From: a bacterium
Lineage (GTDB): Bacteria > Armatimonadota > Zipacnadia > Zipacnadales > UBA11051
DNA length: 64,000 nucleotides
Direction of reading: 5' to 3'
NCBI GenBank assembly: GCA_030604405.1
Contig: JAUVVY010000004.1
Location: 22,853 to 86,852, forward strand
Each line of letters begins with the position of its first letter. Position 1 is the first letter of the stretch. The position numbers were made by a program, and so were the translations under genes. The notes beneath the pieces are model-generated. The model saw only the letters and a program-made list of their open reading frames with translations. It was not told the DNA's origin and ran no database searches. Below are positions 53,062-61,884 of this stretch, piece by piece.

Positions 53062-53238
53062 ATGAACGCCTGCGACTTCAACGTAGCGCCATTCTGGCGG
53101 GCTGTGGCGGGTGCTTTTTTCGGAGCAATAGTCGGCGGCGTATGGCTCGTTACAGGCTTCTGGGCAGCCCTGCTTATCTTGGCTTTCATTGTACTGGGAG
53201 CCCTGGTTGGTGTTTTCGCGGCCGGATGCGGTGAATAG
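53062..53238 (+). CDS. DUF2273-like small membrane protein, 58 residues
   Basis: The ATG has GGAGG six bases upstream. The 58 residues have two hydrophobic helices, WRAVAGAFFGAIVGGVWLV and FWAALLILAFIVLGALVGVF, separated by a TG turn. This fits DUF2273, small membrane proteins encoded beside Asp23 and NusB in Firmicutes and relatives. It sits ten bp after accC and before nusB; no Asp23 gene is present. The end has AAGCGE. Function is unknown, perhaps envelope-stress related. Confidence 0.7.
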   Translation: MNACDFNVAPFWRAVAGAFFGAIVGGVWLVTGFWAALLILAFIVLGALVGVFAAGCGE

Positions 53239-53274
53239 GCGACTTCGCAGCTTGGCAGCGGCCGGAGGAATGTA

Positions 53275-53748
53275 GTGAGGACAGGAGCACGGCGCAAGGC
53301 CCGAGAGCTGGCTTTGAGCATATTATTCGCTACCGATGTCGGAGAGCAAACGGCAGCCGAGGCGCTCGAGGTCGTGGATCACGTGCTAGAGGTGCTGGTC
53401 GGCCAGTGGGGTCTGGACCCCGATGAACGTGCAAAGTTGTTTCCTGAGATCCGGCAGTTCGGTGTCACCCTGGCCGAAGCATACTTCGCGGACAGCCAAC
53501 GAATTGATGAGTGTATCGAAGGCTTTTCTCATGAGTGGGCCATAGACAGGATGCCCGGAATCGATCGCAACATCCTGCGCCTGGCGATAGCCGAACTGAT
53601 GCACTTGCCCGACGTGCCGGTCAGCGCCACGATCAACGAGGCCGTCGAGCTGGCCAAGATATACGGGACTGAAGAGTCCGGCAAATTCATAAATGGTATC
53701 CTTGGTGCCTTCGTGCGCAGCGAAGAGGCCGAAGTGAAACCGACGTGA
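53275..53748 (+). CDS. nusB: Transcription antitermination factor NusB
   Basis: This 157-residue helical RNA-binding protein acts with NusE in rRNA antitermination. The N-terminal RRKARELALSILFATDVGEQ and the C-terminal PGIDRNILRLAIAEL, ATINEAVELAKIYG and KFINGILGAFV are family signatures. It starts with GTG, with GGAGGAA five to six bases upstream; an upstream ATG at 53270 is immediately followed by TAG. It lies 36 bp from the DUF2273-like gene. Confidence 0.95.
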   Translation: MRTGARRKARELALSILFATDVGEQTAAEALEVVDHVLEVLVGQWGLDPDERAKLFPEIRQFGVTLAEAYFADSQRIDECIEGFSHEWAIDRMPGIDRNILRLAIAELMHLPDVPVSATINEAVELAKIYGTEESGKFINGILGAFVRSEEAEVKPT

Positions 53749-53789
53749 GCGGCAGGGCGATGGGCGAACCACGCACTCCGTGAAGGCGT

Positions 53790-53858
53790 GGGCCAGTTTC
53801 AGGGGCGTTCGGCGGAGCCGAACGCCCATTCGGCAGGCCCCTCCATTACGACTAACGC
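53790..53858. repeat. Compound hairpin repeat E4
   Basis: Outer GGGCC (53790-53794)/GGCCC (53836-53840) encloses a perfect eleven-bp inner stem GGGCGTTCGGC/GCCGAACGCCC with a three-base loop (53803-53827). The tail CTCCATTACGACTAACGC matches E3. It lies between nusB and xseA and may weaken read-through. Confidence 0.75.
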
Positions 53859-53949
53859 CTGCAGGCCCTCGGGCTGCAATTGGAGTTGCCGAGAATCTGT
53901 ATAACTACAGTGGAAGCCCGATGTCGCTAGCAGTTGGACGGCAACAATA

Positions 53950-55167
53950 TTGGCACAAATGCGAACACCAATTCTGAGCGTCGGCGAGGTCACGGCCTAT
54001 CTCAAACGGCTGATGGACCGTGATGAGGTGCTGGCAGATATCATCGTGCGGGGCGAGATCTCGAATCTGCGCCGGCCCTCGTCGGGGCATGTGTATTTGT
54101 CGCTGAAAGATGACCGCTCTGTGTTGCAAGCCGTCTGTTTCCGGGGACATGCTGCAAGTCTGGGCTTCGATCCCGAAGATGGCATGCAGGTGATCGCCGG
54201 CGGCAGTATTACAGTCTATGAGCCGCAGGGACGCTACCAGCTCATTACGCGATTCATGCGGCCGGACGGCGTAGGCGATCTGGCCGCGGCCTTTGAGAAG
54301 CTGAAAGCCAAACTGGAGGCGGAGGGCCTGTTTGCCGAGGACCGCAAACGGCCACTGCCACGCTTTCCGCAAGCCATTGCGCTGGTAACCTCTGGCAGTG
54401 GCGCGGCAGTGCGCGACATGATTTCGATTCTCGGCTCGCGCTATCCGCTGGCAAGAATCAAGCTGATACCCACGCTGGTGCAGGGCGAGGGGTCGGCTCA
54501 GAGCATCGTCAACTCGCTGCGGGCCGCCAACCGGGCCGATGTGGACCTGATCATACTCGGTCGCGGCGGCGGGTCGCAGGAAGACCTGTGGTCGTTCAAC
54601 GAGGAGCCGGTGGCGCGCGAGGTGTTTGCCAGTCGGGTACCGGTCATCAGTGCCGTCGGTCACGAGACCGATTACGTGCTGACTGACTTTGTGGCCGACG
54701 CGCGAGCGGCCACACCATCGCACGCTGCAGAGATAGCCTTGCCTGACGCCGAAGAGCTGCTGGGCCATCTGGACGGTTTCAGATACCGGATGTCGAGCCA
54801 GCTCAGGATGCTGTTGCAGGAATACAGCTCGCGGCTGGCAGCGGCGATTGCGCACCCGCTGATAGAGCAGCCGCGATTGCTTGTTGACAACAAAGCGCAG
54901 CAGTTGGATGATCTGCAAAGGACGCTAGCGACTAACGCCCGCCAGCTCGGCCGACTGTGGCGGGCACGGCTGGACACCATTGCTGCTCGGCTCGCCGGTC
55001 TCGATCCCAGAGCGGTCTTGCGGCGAGGCTACAGCATCGTGCGACGGGCCGACGACGGGAAGTTGGTTACCAGTGTCAGGGCGGTGGCCGGCGGCGACGT
55101 GCTGACGATAGCTGTGACTGACGGCGAGATCGCTGCCGAGGTGCGCGGCGCGACCTCTACCAGCTAG
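53950..55167 (+). CDS. xseA: Exodeoxyribonuclease VII large subunit
   Basis: This 405-residue protein degrades single-stranded DNA with XseB. The N-terminal OB fold has LADIIVRGEISNLRRPSSGH and YLSLKDDRSVLQAVCF. The catalytic core has ALVTSGSGAAVRDM, DLIILGRGGGSQEDLWSFN and VGHETDYVLTDFVAD. TTG 53950 or ATG 53959 may be the start; neither has a strong ribosome-binding site. It is followed 44 bp later by xseB. The length is slightly short of E. coli XseA, mainly in the helical middle. Confidence 0.95.
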   Translation: MAQMRTPILSVGEVTAYLKRLMDRDEVLADIIVRGEISNLRRPSSGHVYLSLKDDRSVLQAVCFRGHAASLGFDPEDGMQVIAGGSITVYEPQGRYQLITRFMRPDGVGDLAAAFEKLKAKLEAEGLFAEDRKRPLPRFPQAIALVTSGSGAAVRDMISILGSRYPLARIKLIPTLVQGEGSAQSIVNSLRAANRADVDLIILGRGGGSQEDLWSFNEEPVAREVFASRVPVISAVGHETDYVLTDFVADARAATPSHAAEIALPDAEELLGHLDGFRYRMSSQLRMLLQEYSSRLAAAIAHPLIEQPRLLVDNKAQQLDDLQRTLATNARQLGRLWRARLDTIAARLAGLDPRAVLRRGYSIVRRADDGKLVTSVRAVAGGDVLTIAVTDGEIAAEVRGATSTS

Positions 55168-55211
55168 TTGATCCGCGCCGCTGAAGGCAACGCGGGAACA
55201 AGGAACTGTGC

Positions 55212-55472
55212 ATGGGAAAGCTCAACGTCGAAGAACTGTCATTTGAAGAGGCGCTTGCTAAGCTCGAAGAGCTCGTTGAAAAGATAGACAGCGGCGACCT
55301 GGCTTTGGCCGAGGCGCTTGAGACCTTCAAGCTAGCCACCGAGTTGAGCGAACATTGCGCACGACTGCTCAACGAAGCGGAGGCCGCGGTAGAGGAGCTG
55401 GAAGCGGGTACTGATGAGGCTGATGCTGCAGCGGGCGAAGAAGATGAAGATGACCCCTTTGGGGACAGATAG
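55212..55472 (+). CDS. xseB: Exodeoxyribonuclease VII small subunit
   Basis: This 86-residue coiled-coil helical subunit binds XseA. The core ELSFEEALAKLEELVEKIDS and LALAEALETFKLATELSEHC is typical. The extra acidic tail (AGTDEADAAAGEEDEDD) is unusually long. It lies 44 bp after xseA and 27 bp before dxs. Confidence 0.93.
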   Translation: MGKLNVEELSFEEALAKLEELVEKIDSGDLALAEALETFKLATELSEHCARLLNEAEAAVEELEAGTDEADAAAGEEDEDDPFGDR

Positions 55473-55499
55473 CGCGCCGTAAGGTCTCGGAGCAAACAG

Positions 55500-57413
55500 A
55501 TGAGTTCACTGCTCGACAAAATAAGATCGCCAGATGACCTGAAAGAGTTGCGTATTGCCCAGCTCAAGACGCTGGCCGAGCAGGTGCGCCAGCGCTTGAT
55601 TACGACGGTGTCGCAAACGGGTGGGCACCTGGCTTCGAATCTCGGCACAGTCGAGCTGACGATTGCGCTGCATACGGTTTTTGACATGCCGAGAGACAAG
55701 CTGATCTGGGATGTGGGGCACCAGTGCTACACCCACAAGCTGCTGACCGGCAGGGGCCAGGAGTTTGACGCCCTGCGCCAGTGGCAGGGACTGTCCGGCT
55801 TCCCCAGGCGCTGCGAGAGCGAATACGACATCTTCGGCACCGGTCATGGCGCCACCTCGATCTCGGCCGCGCTGGGCTTTGCCAAGGCCCGTGACCTGAA
55901 CGGCGGGGATGAAAACGTTATCGCTATCATTGGTGATGGCGCCTTGACTGGCGGGATGGCCTTCGAGGCGCTCAACCAGGCCGGCCACGAAGACATTGAC
56001 ATGACGGTGGTGCTTAACGACAACGAGATGAGCATTAGCCCCAACGTGGGGGCGATTTCATCCTATCTGTCGAGAATGCGTGCCACCCTGCACTCGCGCA
56101 CCAGGCAGGCCAGAGCCGATGTCGCCAGGGCGCTGGAGCGCTTGCCGCTGGGTGATGCGATGCTGGAGGCGATGGACCGCTTGCGCGACAGCGTCAAGCA
56201 ACTGGTGGTGCCCGGGATGCTTTTCGAGGAATTCGGTTTCACCTATCTGGGGCCGATAGATGGTCACAACATCGAGCAACTGCTGGCGATGTTGAGGCAC
56301 GCCGGCAGGATCAAGGGGCCGATTTTAATTCATGTGCTGACTAAGAAGGGCAAAGGCTACAAGCCTGCTGAAGACGACCCCTCGCGGTTTCACGGCACCA
56401 AGCCCTTTGTAGTAGAAAACGGCGAGATAGTGGCCGCAGATGCCAATCCCAGCTACAGTAAGGTGCTTGCTGATTCGCTGATTGAGCTGGCTGAGAAGGA
56501 TGAGCGAATCTGCGCAATTTCGGCGGCCATGCTCGTCGGCACGAAACTGGAGGAGTTGAAGGCGCGCTTTCCGGGCCGCTGCTTTGATGTCGGCATGGCT
56601 GAGCAGCACGCTGTGACGTACGCCGCCGGCCTGGCGGCTGCCGGATTGCGTCCGGTGGTTGACATCTACTCGACCTTCATGCAGCGGGCGTATGACCAGA
56701 TAATTCACGATGTGGCTCTGCAGAATCTGCCTGTGGTACTGTGTCTGGACCGTGCCGGGTTGGTCGGCAATGACGGCCCGACCCATCACGGTGTATTCGA
56801 CCTGTCTTACCTGCGCTCGGCCCCGGGCATGGTGGTTATGGCTCCGAAGGACGAAAAGGAACTCAAGGATATGCTGGCCACTGCGCTGGCTCACGACGGG
56901 CCCAGCGCGATCCGCTACCCCGCCGGGTCTGGGCCTGGCGTAGATTACTCGGCGGCGCCGGAAATCCTGCAAATCGGCAAAGCGGAGGTTCTCACACACG
57001 GGAATGATATCGCCATATTCGCCATCGGGCGGATGCTACAAAACGCGCGGCAGGCCGTCGAGCTGTTGTCTGCTCAGGGCATCCGGGCGCGCCTGATAAA
57101 TGCGCGCTTTGCCCAGCCTCTGGACGAAGACTGCCTGCGTCAGATGGCGGCCGATTGCGGCAAGATACTGACCGTAGAAGAGAATGTGCTCGCCGGCGGG
57201 TTCGGCTCTGCGGTGGGCGAGACGCTGATACGCAATGAGATCGAGGCCGAACTGGGCTGCGTAGCCCTGCCTAACGAGTTCGTCGAACACGGCGATGTCG
57301 AGACACTGTGGGAAAAGGCCGGGCTTTCAGCGGAGGCGATAGCGGCAAAGGCTGTAGAGCTTGTCAGAGCCAAACACACGATTTCAGCAATACATTCATC
57401 AGTCAGCCGATGA
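55500..57413 (+). CDS. dxs: 1-deoxy-D-xylulose-5-phosphate synthase
   Basis: This 637-residue TPP enzyme condenses pyruvate and glyceraldehyde 3-phosphate, the first step of the MEP isoprenoid pathway, and also feeds thiamine and pyridoxal. TPP-binding motif GDGALTGGMAFEALNQAG is near residue 145 and NDNEMSISPNVG near 180. The pyrimidine-domain motif DRAGLVGNDGPTHHGVFD is near 420. GHQCYTHK carries the active-site His. Length matches the family (about 620-640). The neighbouring xseA/xseB order is a common arrangement. Confidence 0.96.
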   Translation: MSSLLDKIRSPDDLKELRIAQLKTLAEQVRQRLITTVSQTGGHLASNLGTVELTIALHTVFDMPRDKLIWDVGHQCYTHKLLTGRGQEFDALRQWQGLSGFPRRCESEYDIFGTGHGATSISAALGFAKARDLNGGDENVIAIIGDGALTGGMAFEALNQAGHEDIDMTVVLNDNEMSISPNVGAISSYLSRMRATLHSRTRQARADVARALERLPLGDAMLEAMDRLRDSVKQLVVPGMLFEEFGFTYLGPIDGHNIEQLLAMLRHAGRIKGPILIHVLTKKGKGYKPAEDDPSRFHGTKPFVVENGEIVAADANPSYSKVLADSLIELAEKDERICAISAAMLVGTKLEELKARFPGRCFDVGMAEQHAVTYAAGLAAAGLRPVVDIYSTFMQRAYDQIIHDVALQNLPVVLCLDRAGLVGNDGPTHHGVFDLSYLRSAPGMVVMAPKDEKELKDMLATALAHDGPSAIRYPAGSGPGVDYSAAPEILQIGKAEVLTHGNDIAIFAIGRMLQNARQAVELLSAQGIRARLINARFAQPLDEDCLRQMAADCGKILTVEENVLAGGFGSAVGETLIRNEIEAELGCVALPNEFVEHGDVETLWEKAGLSAEAIAAKAVELVRAKHTISAIHSSVSR

Positions 57414-57467
57414 CGTGCCGTGTACCGCGCGTCAAGCAGTGACAAGGGTAGTACGGGAGGTGTGCAG

Positions 57468-58928
57468 ATGAGGAGCGCAAGACCGATTGTCTGTCTGCTG
57501 TTTGCGGCTTTGTTGTGCATCGGCGTTGCAGCCTGGGGCGACGAGCCGACAGTTTTCGACCAGGGCGTTGCGGCCTACGCGAAGGGGGACTTCAAAGCGG
57601 CAAGAGACCTCTTCCTGGAGGCTCTCGAGGAGCAGCCCGGTCACATGGTAATAATGTGCTGGGTGGGTTCAGCGTCGCTGCAGGCGGGAGAACTGGCCGA
57701 TGCTGAAAAGTATCTGACCGAGGTACTGGCAAAAAAGCCCGATTACCCGGAAGCGCACAACAATTTGGGCAATGTGTATCTGGCGCAGGGCAAGGTGGAC
57801 CTGGCCGAGCAGAGCTACCAGAAGGCGATCGCGCAGGAGTCGGACTACGCTGACGCCCGCTATAATCTGGCCAACCTCTATGCCGAACAGAAACAGTGGG
57901 ATGCGGCCTTCAACGAGTTCAACAGGGCCGTTAAGCTGGCACCCAACGATGCCGACATCCACAGGAACTTCGGCCACGCGTTGTGGCAGGCCGGCCGGCT
58001 TGACAAGGCGATCAGAGAATACGAGGCGGCTAACAAACTGCAGCCCAAAGACCCGGAGGTGCTCAATGCGCTGGGGGTCTTGTATCTCAATAGCGGCGAC
58101 AGTGCCGCCGCGGTCAGAGCATACGAGCAAGCGGTTGAGGGCGACCCGAATATGGCCGAAGCTCAACTGGGGCTGGGTATCGCACTGTACAATCTGGGCA
58201 AGTTCGCGGACGCTGTGCAGCCGCTGGCGGCGGCGAGCACCCTGGAAGAGAGCAGCTTTGCGGCCAAGTACAACCTGGGATTGGCATTCGCCGCGACGGG
58301 CGATCTGGAAGCGGCTGAGAAGACATACCGCGGCGCGCTGATGTTGCAGCCCGAGCACGCCAAGTGCCTGAATAACCTGGGCTGGGTATTGCAGCAGAGC
58401 GGCCAGCCCGACTCAGCCATCGAGCCACTGCAAAAGGCCGTGGAGGCTGATCCGAAGCTAGATATGGCGCATGTGAACCTGGCGCTGGCCTACGAGCAGG
58501 CTGGCGACAATGAGGCGGCACGCAAGCAGTGGGAGAACACGGCCGCTCGCTTCCCACAGAACGCCGACGCCCATTTCGGCCTGGCCAACAGTTACTACGC
58601 TGGCGGCGAGAATGATAAGGCGCTGCAGGAATATCTGCGCGCCCTGGCCACCGAGGAGAAAAACCCAGAGGCACACAACAACGTTGGCCTGATCTACCTC
58701 GAGCAGAGCAATTTCGTAGAAGCGGCGGTTCATTTCCGCACGGCCCTGCAGCAGAACCCCGGTTTTGCCAATGCCGCCAACAACCAGGGCGTGGCTCTGG
58801 AGCGGCAGGACAAGGTCGAAGAGGCCAAGGAGATGTACCGCAAAGCCCTCAGTATTGACCCGGACTGTGAGCCGGCCAAGAAAAACCTGCAGCGTCTGGA
58901 GCCCGCCGCCGAGACGGCGACCGGCTAG
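57468..58928 (+). CDS. Secreted TPR-repeat protein
   Basis: This exported protein has about 486 residues. A signal peptide spans residues 1-24 (IVCLLFAALLCIGVAAWG). About twelve tetratricopeptide repeats follow, with the pattern A-x-YNLGN-x-Y and P-x-x-AEAHNNLG (YPEAHNNLGNVYLAQGK, YADARYNLANLYAEQKQ). It probably scaffolds a complex in the periplasm or at the outer membrane; the partner is unknown. GGGAGG lies seven bases before the ATG; a longer in-frame start at 57420 has no signal peptide. It lies 54 bp after dxs and 23 bp before nadK, an unusual position. Confidence 0.85.
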   Translation: MRSARPIVCLLFAALLCIGVAAWGDEPTVFDQGVAAYAKGDFKAARDLFLEALEEQPGHMVIMCWVGSASLQAGELADAEKYLTEVLAKKPDYPEAHNNLGNVYLAQGKVDLAEQSYQKAIAQESDYADARYNLANLYAEQKQWDAAFNEFNRAVKLAPNDADIHRNFGHALWQAGRLDKAIREYEAANKLQPKDPEVLNALGVLYLNSGDSAAAVRAYEQAVEGDPNMAEAQLGLGIALYNLGKFADAVQPLAAASTLEESSFAAKYNLGLAFAATGDLEAAEKTYRGALMLQPEHAKCLNNLGWVLQQSGQPDSAIEPLQKAVEADPKLDMAHVNLALAYEQAGDNEAARKQWENTAARFPQNADAHFGLANSYYAGGENDKALQEYLRALATEEKNPEAHNNVGLIYLEQSNFVEAAVHFRTALQQNPGFANAANNQGVALERQDKVEEAKEMYRKALSIDPDCEPAKKNLQRLEPAAETATG

Positions 58929-58951
58929 AGCAACTTGCGAAGGTAACCAGG

Positions 58952-59839
58952 ATGGCATCGGGTCACAATATCGCCACCATAGGCATCATAGCCGCCGCGC
59001 ACAAGCCGGAAGCAGTCCGGTGGGCGGGATTATTCGCGCAAAGGCTGGCCGAGCTGGGCATAGCGGTGAAGTTGGCCGAAGCGCTCGCCCCGCACTGCAG
59101 CGGTGAGTACAGCTTCGGTGACAGGGCGTTCCTTGCCGAAAGCGACCTGATAATAGTGCTGGGTGGTGACGGTACGCTGCTTTCGATGGCCCGCTGCGCC
59201 GGTCCTGCAGGCACACCTCTGGTGGGCCTGGATGTGGGTAGTTTCGGCTTTCTGGCCAAACATTCGCCGGAGGCGGCGCTCAAGAATCTCGAGGCGGTCA
59301 TCAGCGGCGATCTTTGCATTGACGAGCGGATGATGCTGCAGGCGACCGTGCAGCACGCCGACGGCAGCATTGCCGCCGAGGACAGCGCGCTTAACGAGGT
59401 TGTCATAGCCTCAAGCGACGGCAGAAGAGTGGTGAGCCTGCAGACATGGGTGGACGGCGAGGCGATCGGCACTTACTGCGCCGACGGTGTGATGGTGGCC
59501 ACCCCGACGGGCTCAACAGGCTATAATCTTTCCGCGGGCGGGCCGATCATTGACCCCCGGATGTCGTGCATGGTGCTGACAGCAATTTGCCCGCACACAC
59601 TCTGCAGCCGGCCCTTGCTGCTGCCTGATTCAGTAGAGGTGCGGATCGGTGTGCCAGCGGACGGGAAACGTCCCGGGCAGATCCTTGCCACGGTGGATGG
59701 CCAGGAAAGCTATGTGGTTGGTGCCGATTGCACTGTTGCGATCACCAAGGCCACGCACCGGGCACGGCTTGTACGGCTGCGGCCGGAGTCCTACTTCACA
59801 AACCTCGTGGACAAGCTGATGCCGGGCCTGGCTGAGTAA
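58952..59839 (+). CDS. nadK: NAD kinase
   Basis: This 295-residue cytoplasmic enzyme phosphorylates NAD to NADP. The GGDGT motif is at residues 71-75 (IIVLGGDGTLLSMARC), ALNEVVIAS provides the NE pair, and TPTGSTGYNLSAGGPI is the conserved NAD-binding loop. The order nadK-recN is common in bacteria. It lies 23 bp downstream of the TPR-protein gene. Confidence 0.95.
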   Translation: MASGHNIATIGIIAAAHKPEAVRWAGLFAQRLAELGIAVKLAEALAPHCSGEYSFGDRAFLAESDLIIVLGGDGTLLSMARCAGPAGTPLVGLDVGSFGFLAKHSPEAALKNLEAVISGDLCIDERMMLQATVQHADGSIAAEDSALNEVVIASSDGRRVVSLQTWVDGEAIGTYCADGVMVATPTGSTGYNLSAGGPIIDPRMSCMVLTAICPHTLCSRPLLLPDSVEVRIGVPADGKRPGQILATVDGQESYVVGADCTVAITKATHRARLVRLRPESYFTNLVDKLMPGLAE

Positions 59840-59870
59840 CGGCACCGGCTTGTCGGTTGGAACTTCCGTA

Positions 59871-61613
59871 ATGCTCACCGAGTTGACGGTTCGGAACTTC
59901 GCCCTGATTGACGAGCTCGTCCTGCGGCTGCAGCCGGGCTATACGGTTCTTACCGGCGAAACCGGCGCGGGTAAGTCAATCATCGTGGACGCGCTCGACG
60001 CCGCATTGGGCGAGAAAGTCAGCTCGGAGGTCATTCGCGGCGGCACCGACACCTCCATTACCGAAGCGGTTTTCGATGCCGACGATGCGCCCAAGGCCAT
60101 GGCGATAGTGGCTGAAAGCGGCCTGGGCGAGGACGATGACGCCACCATTATCCTTTCGCGTGAGATAGGCGCCGGTGGCAGCCGCTATCGTGTCAACCGG
60201 CGCGCGAGCACCTTGGGTCTGCTGTCCGAGGTGAGTCGGTACCTCGCCGATATTCACGGCCAGCACCAGCACCAGAGCCTGATTCACGAAGAAAACCACC
60301 TGCACTATCTGGACCAGTTCGGCGGCAAAGCTCAGCTTCAGCTTGCCGAGCAGTATCGGAAAAGCTATGGCGAGTTCGCCGCCGCCAGATCGGAACTGCA
60401 AAGTCTGCAGATGGATGAGCAGGAGCGAGCCCGGCGTCTCGACATACTCCGCTTCCAGGTCCAGGAGATCGAAGCCGCCAGCCTGCAGCCCGGCGAAGAA
60501 GAAGAATTGCTAATCCAGCGCCGGCGCCTGCAAGCCGGGGAGAAGCTGCAGGAAGCGCTCGGCGCGGTCTGCGAGCTGCTTGCAGGAGGCGAAGACACCG
60601 CCCTGGGCGCGAAAGACGCCCTGCAGGAAGCGGCAAATCTGCTGGCAGGCGTCGGCGGCGTGGACCCGGAGCTTGCAAGAGCCGCAGATGAGCTGCAACG
60701 GCTGACCTACCAGGCCGACGACCTGGCACGCACGCTGAACAACTACCTCGAGGCGGTGGACCTCGATCCGGCCGCCATCGAGGAACTCGAGGCCCGTCTG
60801 GACCTGATTAGTGGACTGAAGCGCAAGTACGGCGGAAGCATTGCGGAGATATTGCAATTCTTCGAAGATGCTCGTGCAGAGGCGGAAAAGCTCTCCGGCA
60901 GCACGGAGCGGCTGGGTGAGTTGGAGGAGCTGATCCAGCGGCTGGCGTCCGAGGCCGGACAGCAGGCCCACAAGCTCAGCCAGGCTCGTCGGAAACTGGC
61001 CACAGAGCTTTCGGAGGGTGTGGCCGGGGAGTTGAGCCATCTCGGCATGGCCGGAGCGCGTTTTGAGGTCGAGTTTGCCACTGCGCCGGACACCGATGGG
61101 GTAATGATGCCTGACGGCAGCCGTCTGCAGGCGACGCCCGACGGCGTGGAAAAGGTGCATTTTGTGCTCAGCGCCAATCCGGGGGAGCCGGTCAAGCCGC
61201 TGGCGAAGGTGGCCTCTGGAGGGGAATTGTCGCGGCTGATGCTGGCGTTGAAATCACTATGTGCGCGCGGGGCTGAGGTGCCGACAATCGTGTTCGATGA
61301 GATTGACGTTGGCATTGGCGGTGTGACGGCTCAACGCGTGGGCGAGAGGCTGATGAGCCTGGCCCAGGACGCGCAAGTGTTGTGTGTGACGCACCTGCCA
61401 CAGGTGGCGAATTTTGCCGACCATCACCTGCTGGTGTATAAGCAGGTGGTTGGCGGGCGGACGAAGATCCTGGTGCGCGAGCTCACAGAAGAAGAGCGGG
61501 TAGCGGAAGTCGCTCGCATGTATGGAGACAGAGACGGCAAGGCCGCGACAGAACATGCCGGGCAGGCGCTGGCCGAGGCGGCTAAGCTGCGAGCGAAGGT
61601 ACGGAAGGGCTGA
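59871..61613 (+). CDS. recN: DNA repair protein RecN
   Basis: This 580-residue SMC-like ATPase takes part in double-strand break repair. Walker A is GETGAGKS at residues 29-36. A long coiled coil covers about 150-380. The ABC signature KVASGGELSRLMLALKSL is near 448 and Walker B TIVFDEIDVGIGG near 475. I chose ATG 59871 because MLTELTVRNFAL matches the family; an in-frame TTG at 59850 adds seven unconserved residues. It is 31 bp from nadK. Confidence 0.94.
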   Translation: MLTELTVRNFALIDELVLRLQPGYTVLTGETGAGKSIIVDALDAALGEKVSSEVIRGGTDTSITEAVFDADDAPKAMAIVAESGLGEDDDATIILSREIGAGGSRYRVNRRASTLGLLSEVSRYLADIHGQHQHQSLIHEENHLHYLDQFGGKAQLQLAEQYRKSYGEFAAARSELQSLQMDEQERARRLDILRFQVQEIEAASLQPGEEEELLIQRRRLQAGEKLQEALGAVCELLAGGEDTALGAKDALQEAANLLAGVGGVDPELARAADELQRLTYQADDLARTLNNYLEAVDLDPAAIEELEARLDLISGLKRKYGGSIAEILQFFEDARAEAEKLSGSTERLGELEELIQRLASEAGQQAHKLSQARRKLATELSEGVAGELSHLGMAGARFEVEFATAPDTDGVMMPDGSRLQATPDGVEKVHFVLSANPGEPVKPLAKVASGGELSRLMLALKSLCARGAEVPTIVFDEIDVGIGGVTAQRVGERLMSLAQDAQVLCVTHLPQVANFADHHLLVYKQVVGGRTKILVRELTEEERVAEVARMYGDRDGKAATEHAGQALAEAAKLRAKVRKG

Positions 61614-61626
61614 AGATTGACAATAT

Positions 61627-61884
61627 ATGAAAAAACGCTTCCGGGTAGTCATCAATCAGGAGCACTGCAAAGCCTGCGGTCTGTGCATTGAGTTTTGCCC
61701 CAAAGACGTATTGGGCGCATCGGAGCAGCGCAACAGGGCCGGCTTCCACCCGGTGGAAGTCAAAGATCAGGACAGTTGCACCGGCTGTACGCAGTGCGCC
61801 CTGATGTGCCCCGACGCGTGTATCGAAATCTACCGACTGGCGGTCGAAGACGACCGTGAGCCCGTAGAAGAGGGCGTAGAGTAA
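61627..61884 (+). CDS. korD: 2-oxoacid:ferredoxin oxidoreductase, ferredoxin (delta) subunit
   Basis: This 85-residue 2[4Fe-4S] protein has two clusters, CKACGLCIEFCP and CTGCTQCALMCP. It carries electrons between the TPP-dependent oxidoreductase core and external ferredoxin. Its stop codon overlaps the start of korA (ATG at 61884), so the two are coupled. It leads the kor operon. Confidence 0.88.
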   Translation: MKKRFRVVINQEHCKACGLCIEFCPKDVLGASEQRNRAGFHPVEVKDQDSCTGCTQCALMCPDACIEIYRLAVEDDREPVEEGVE

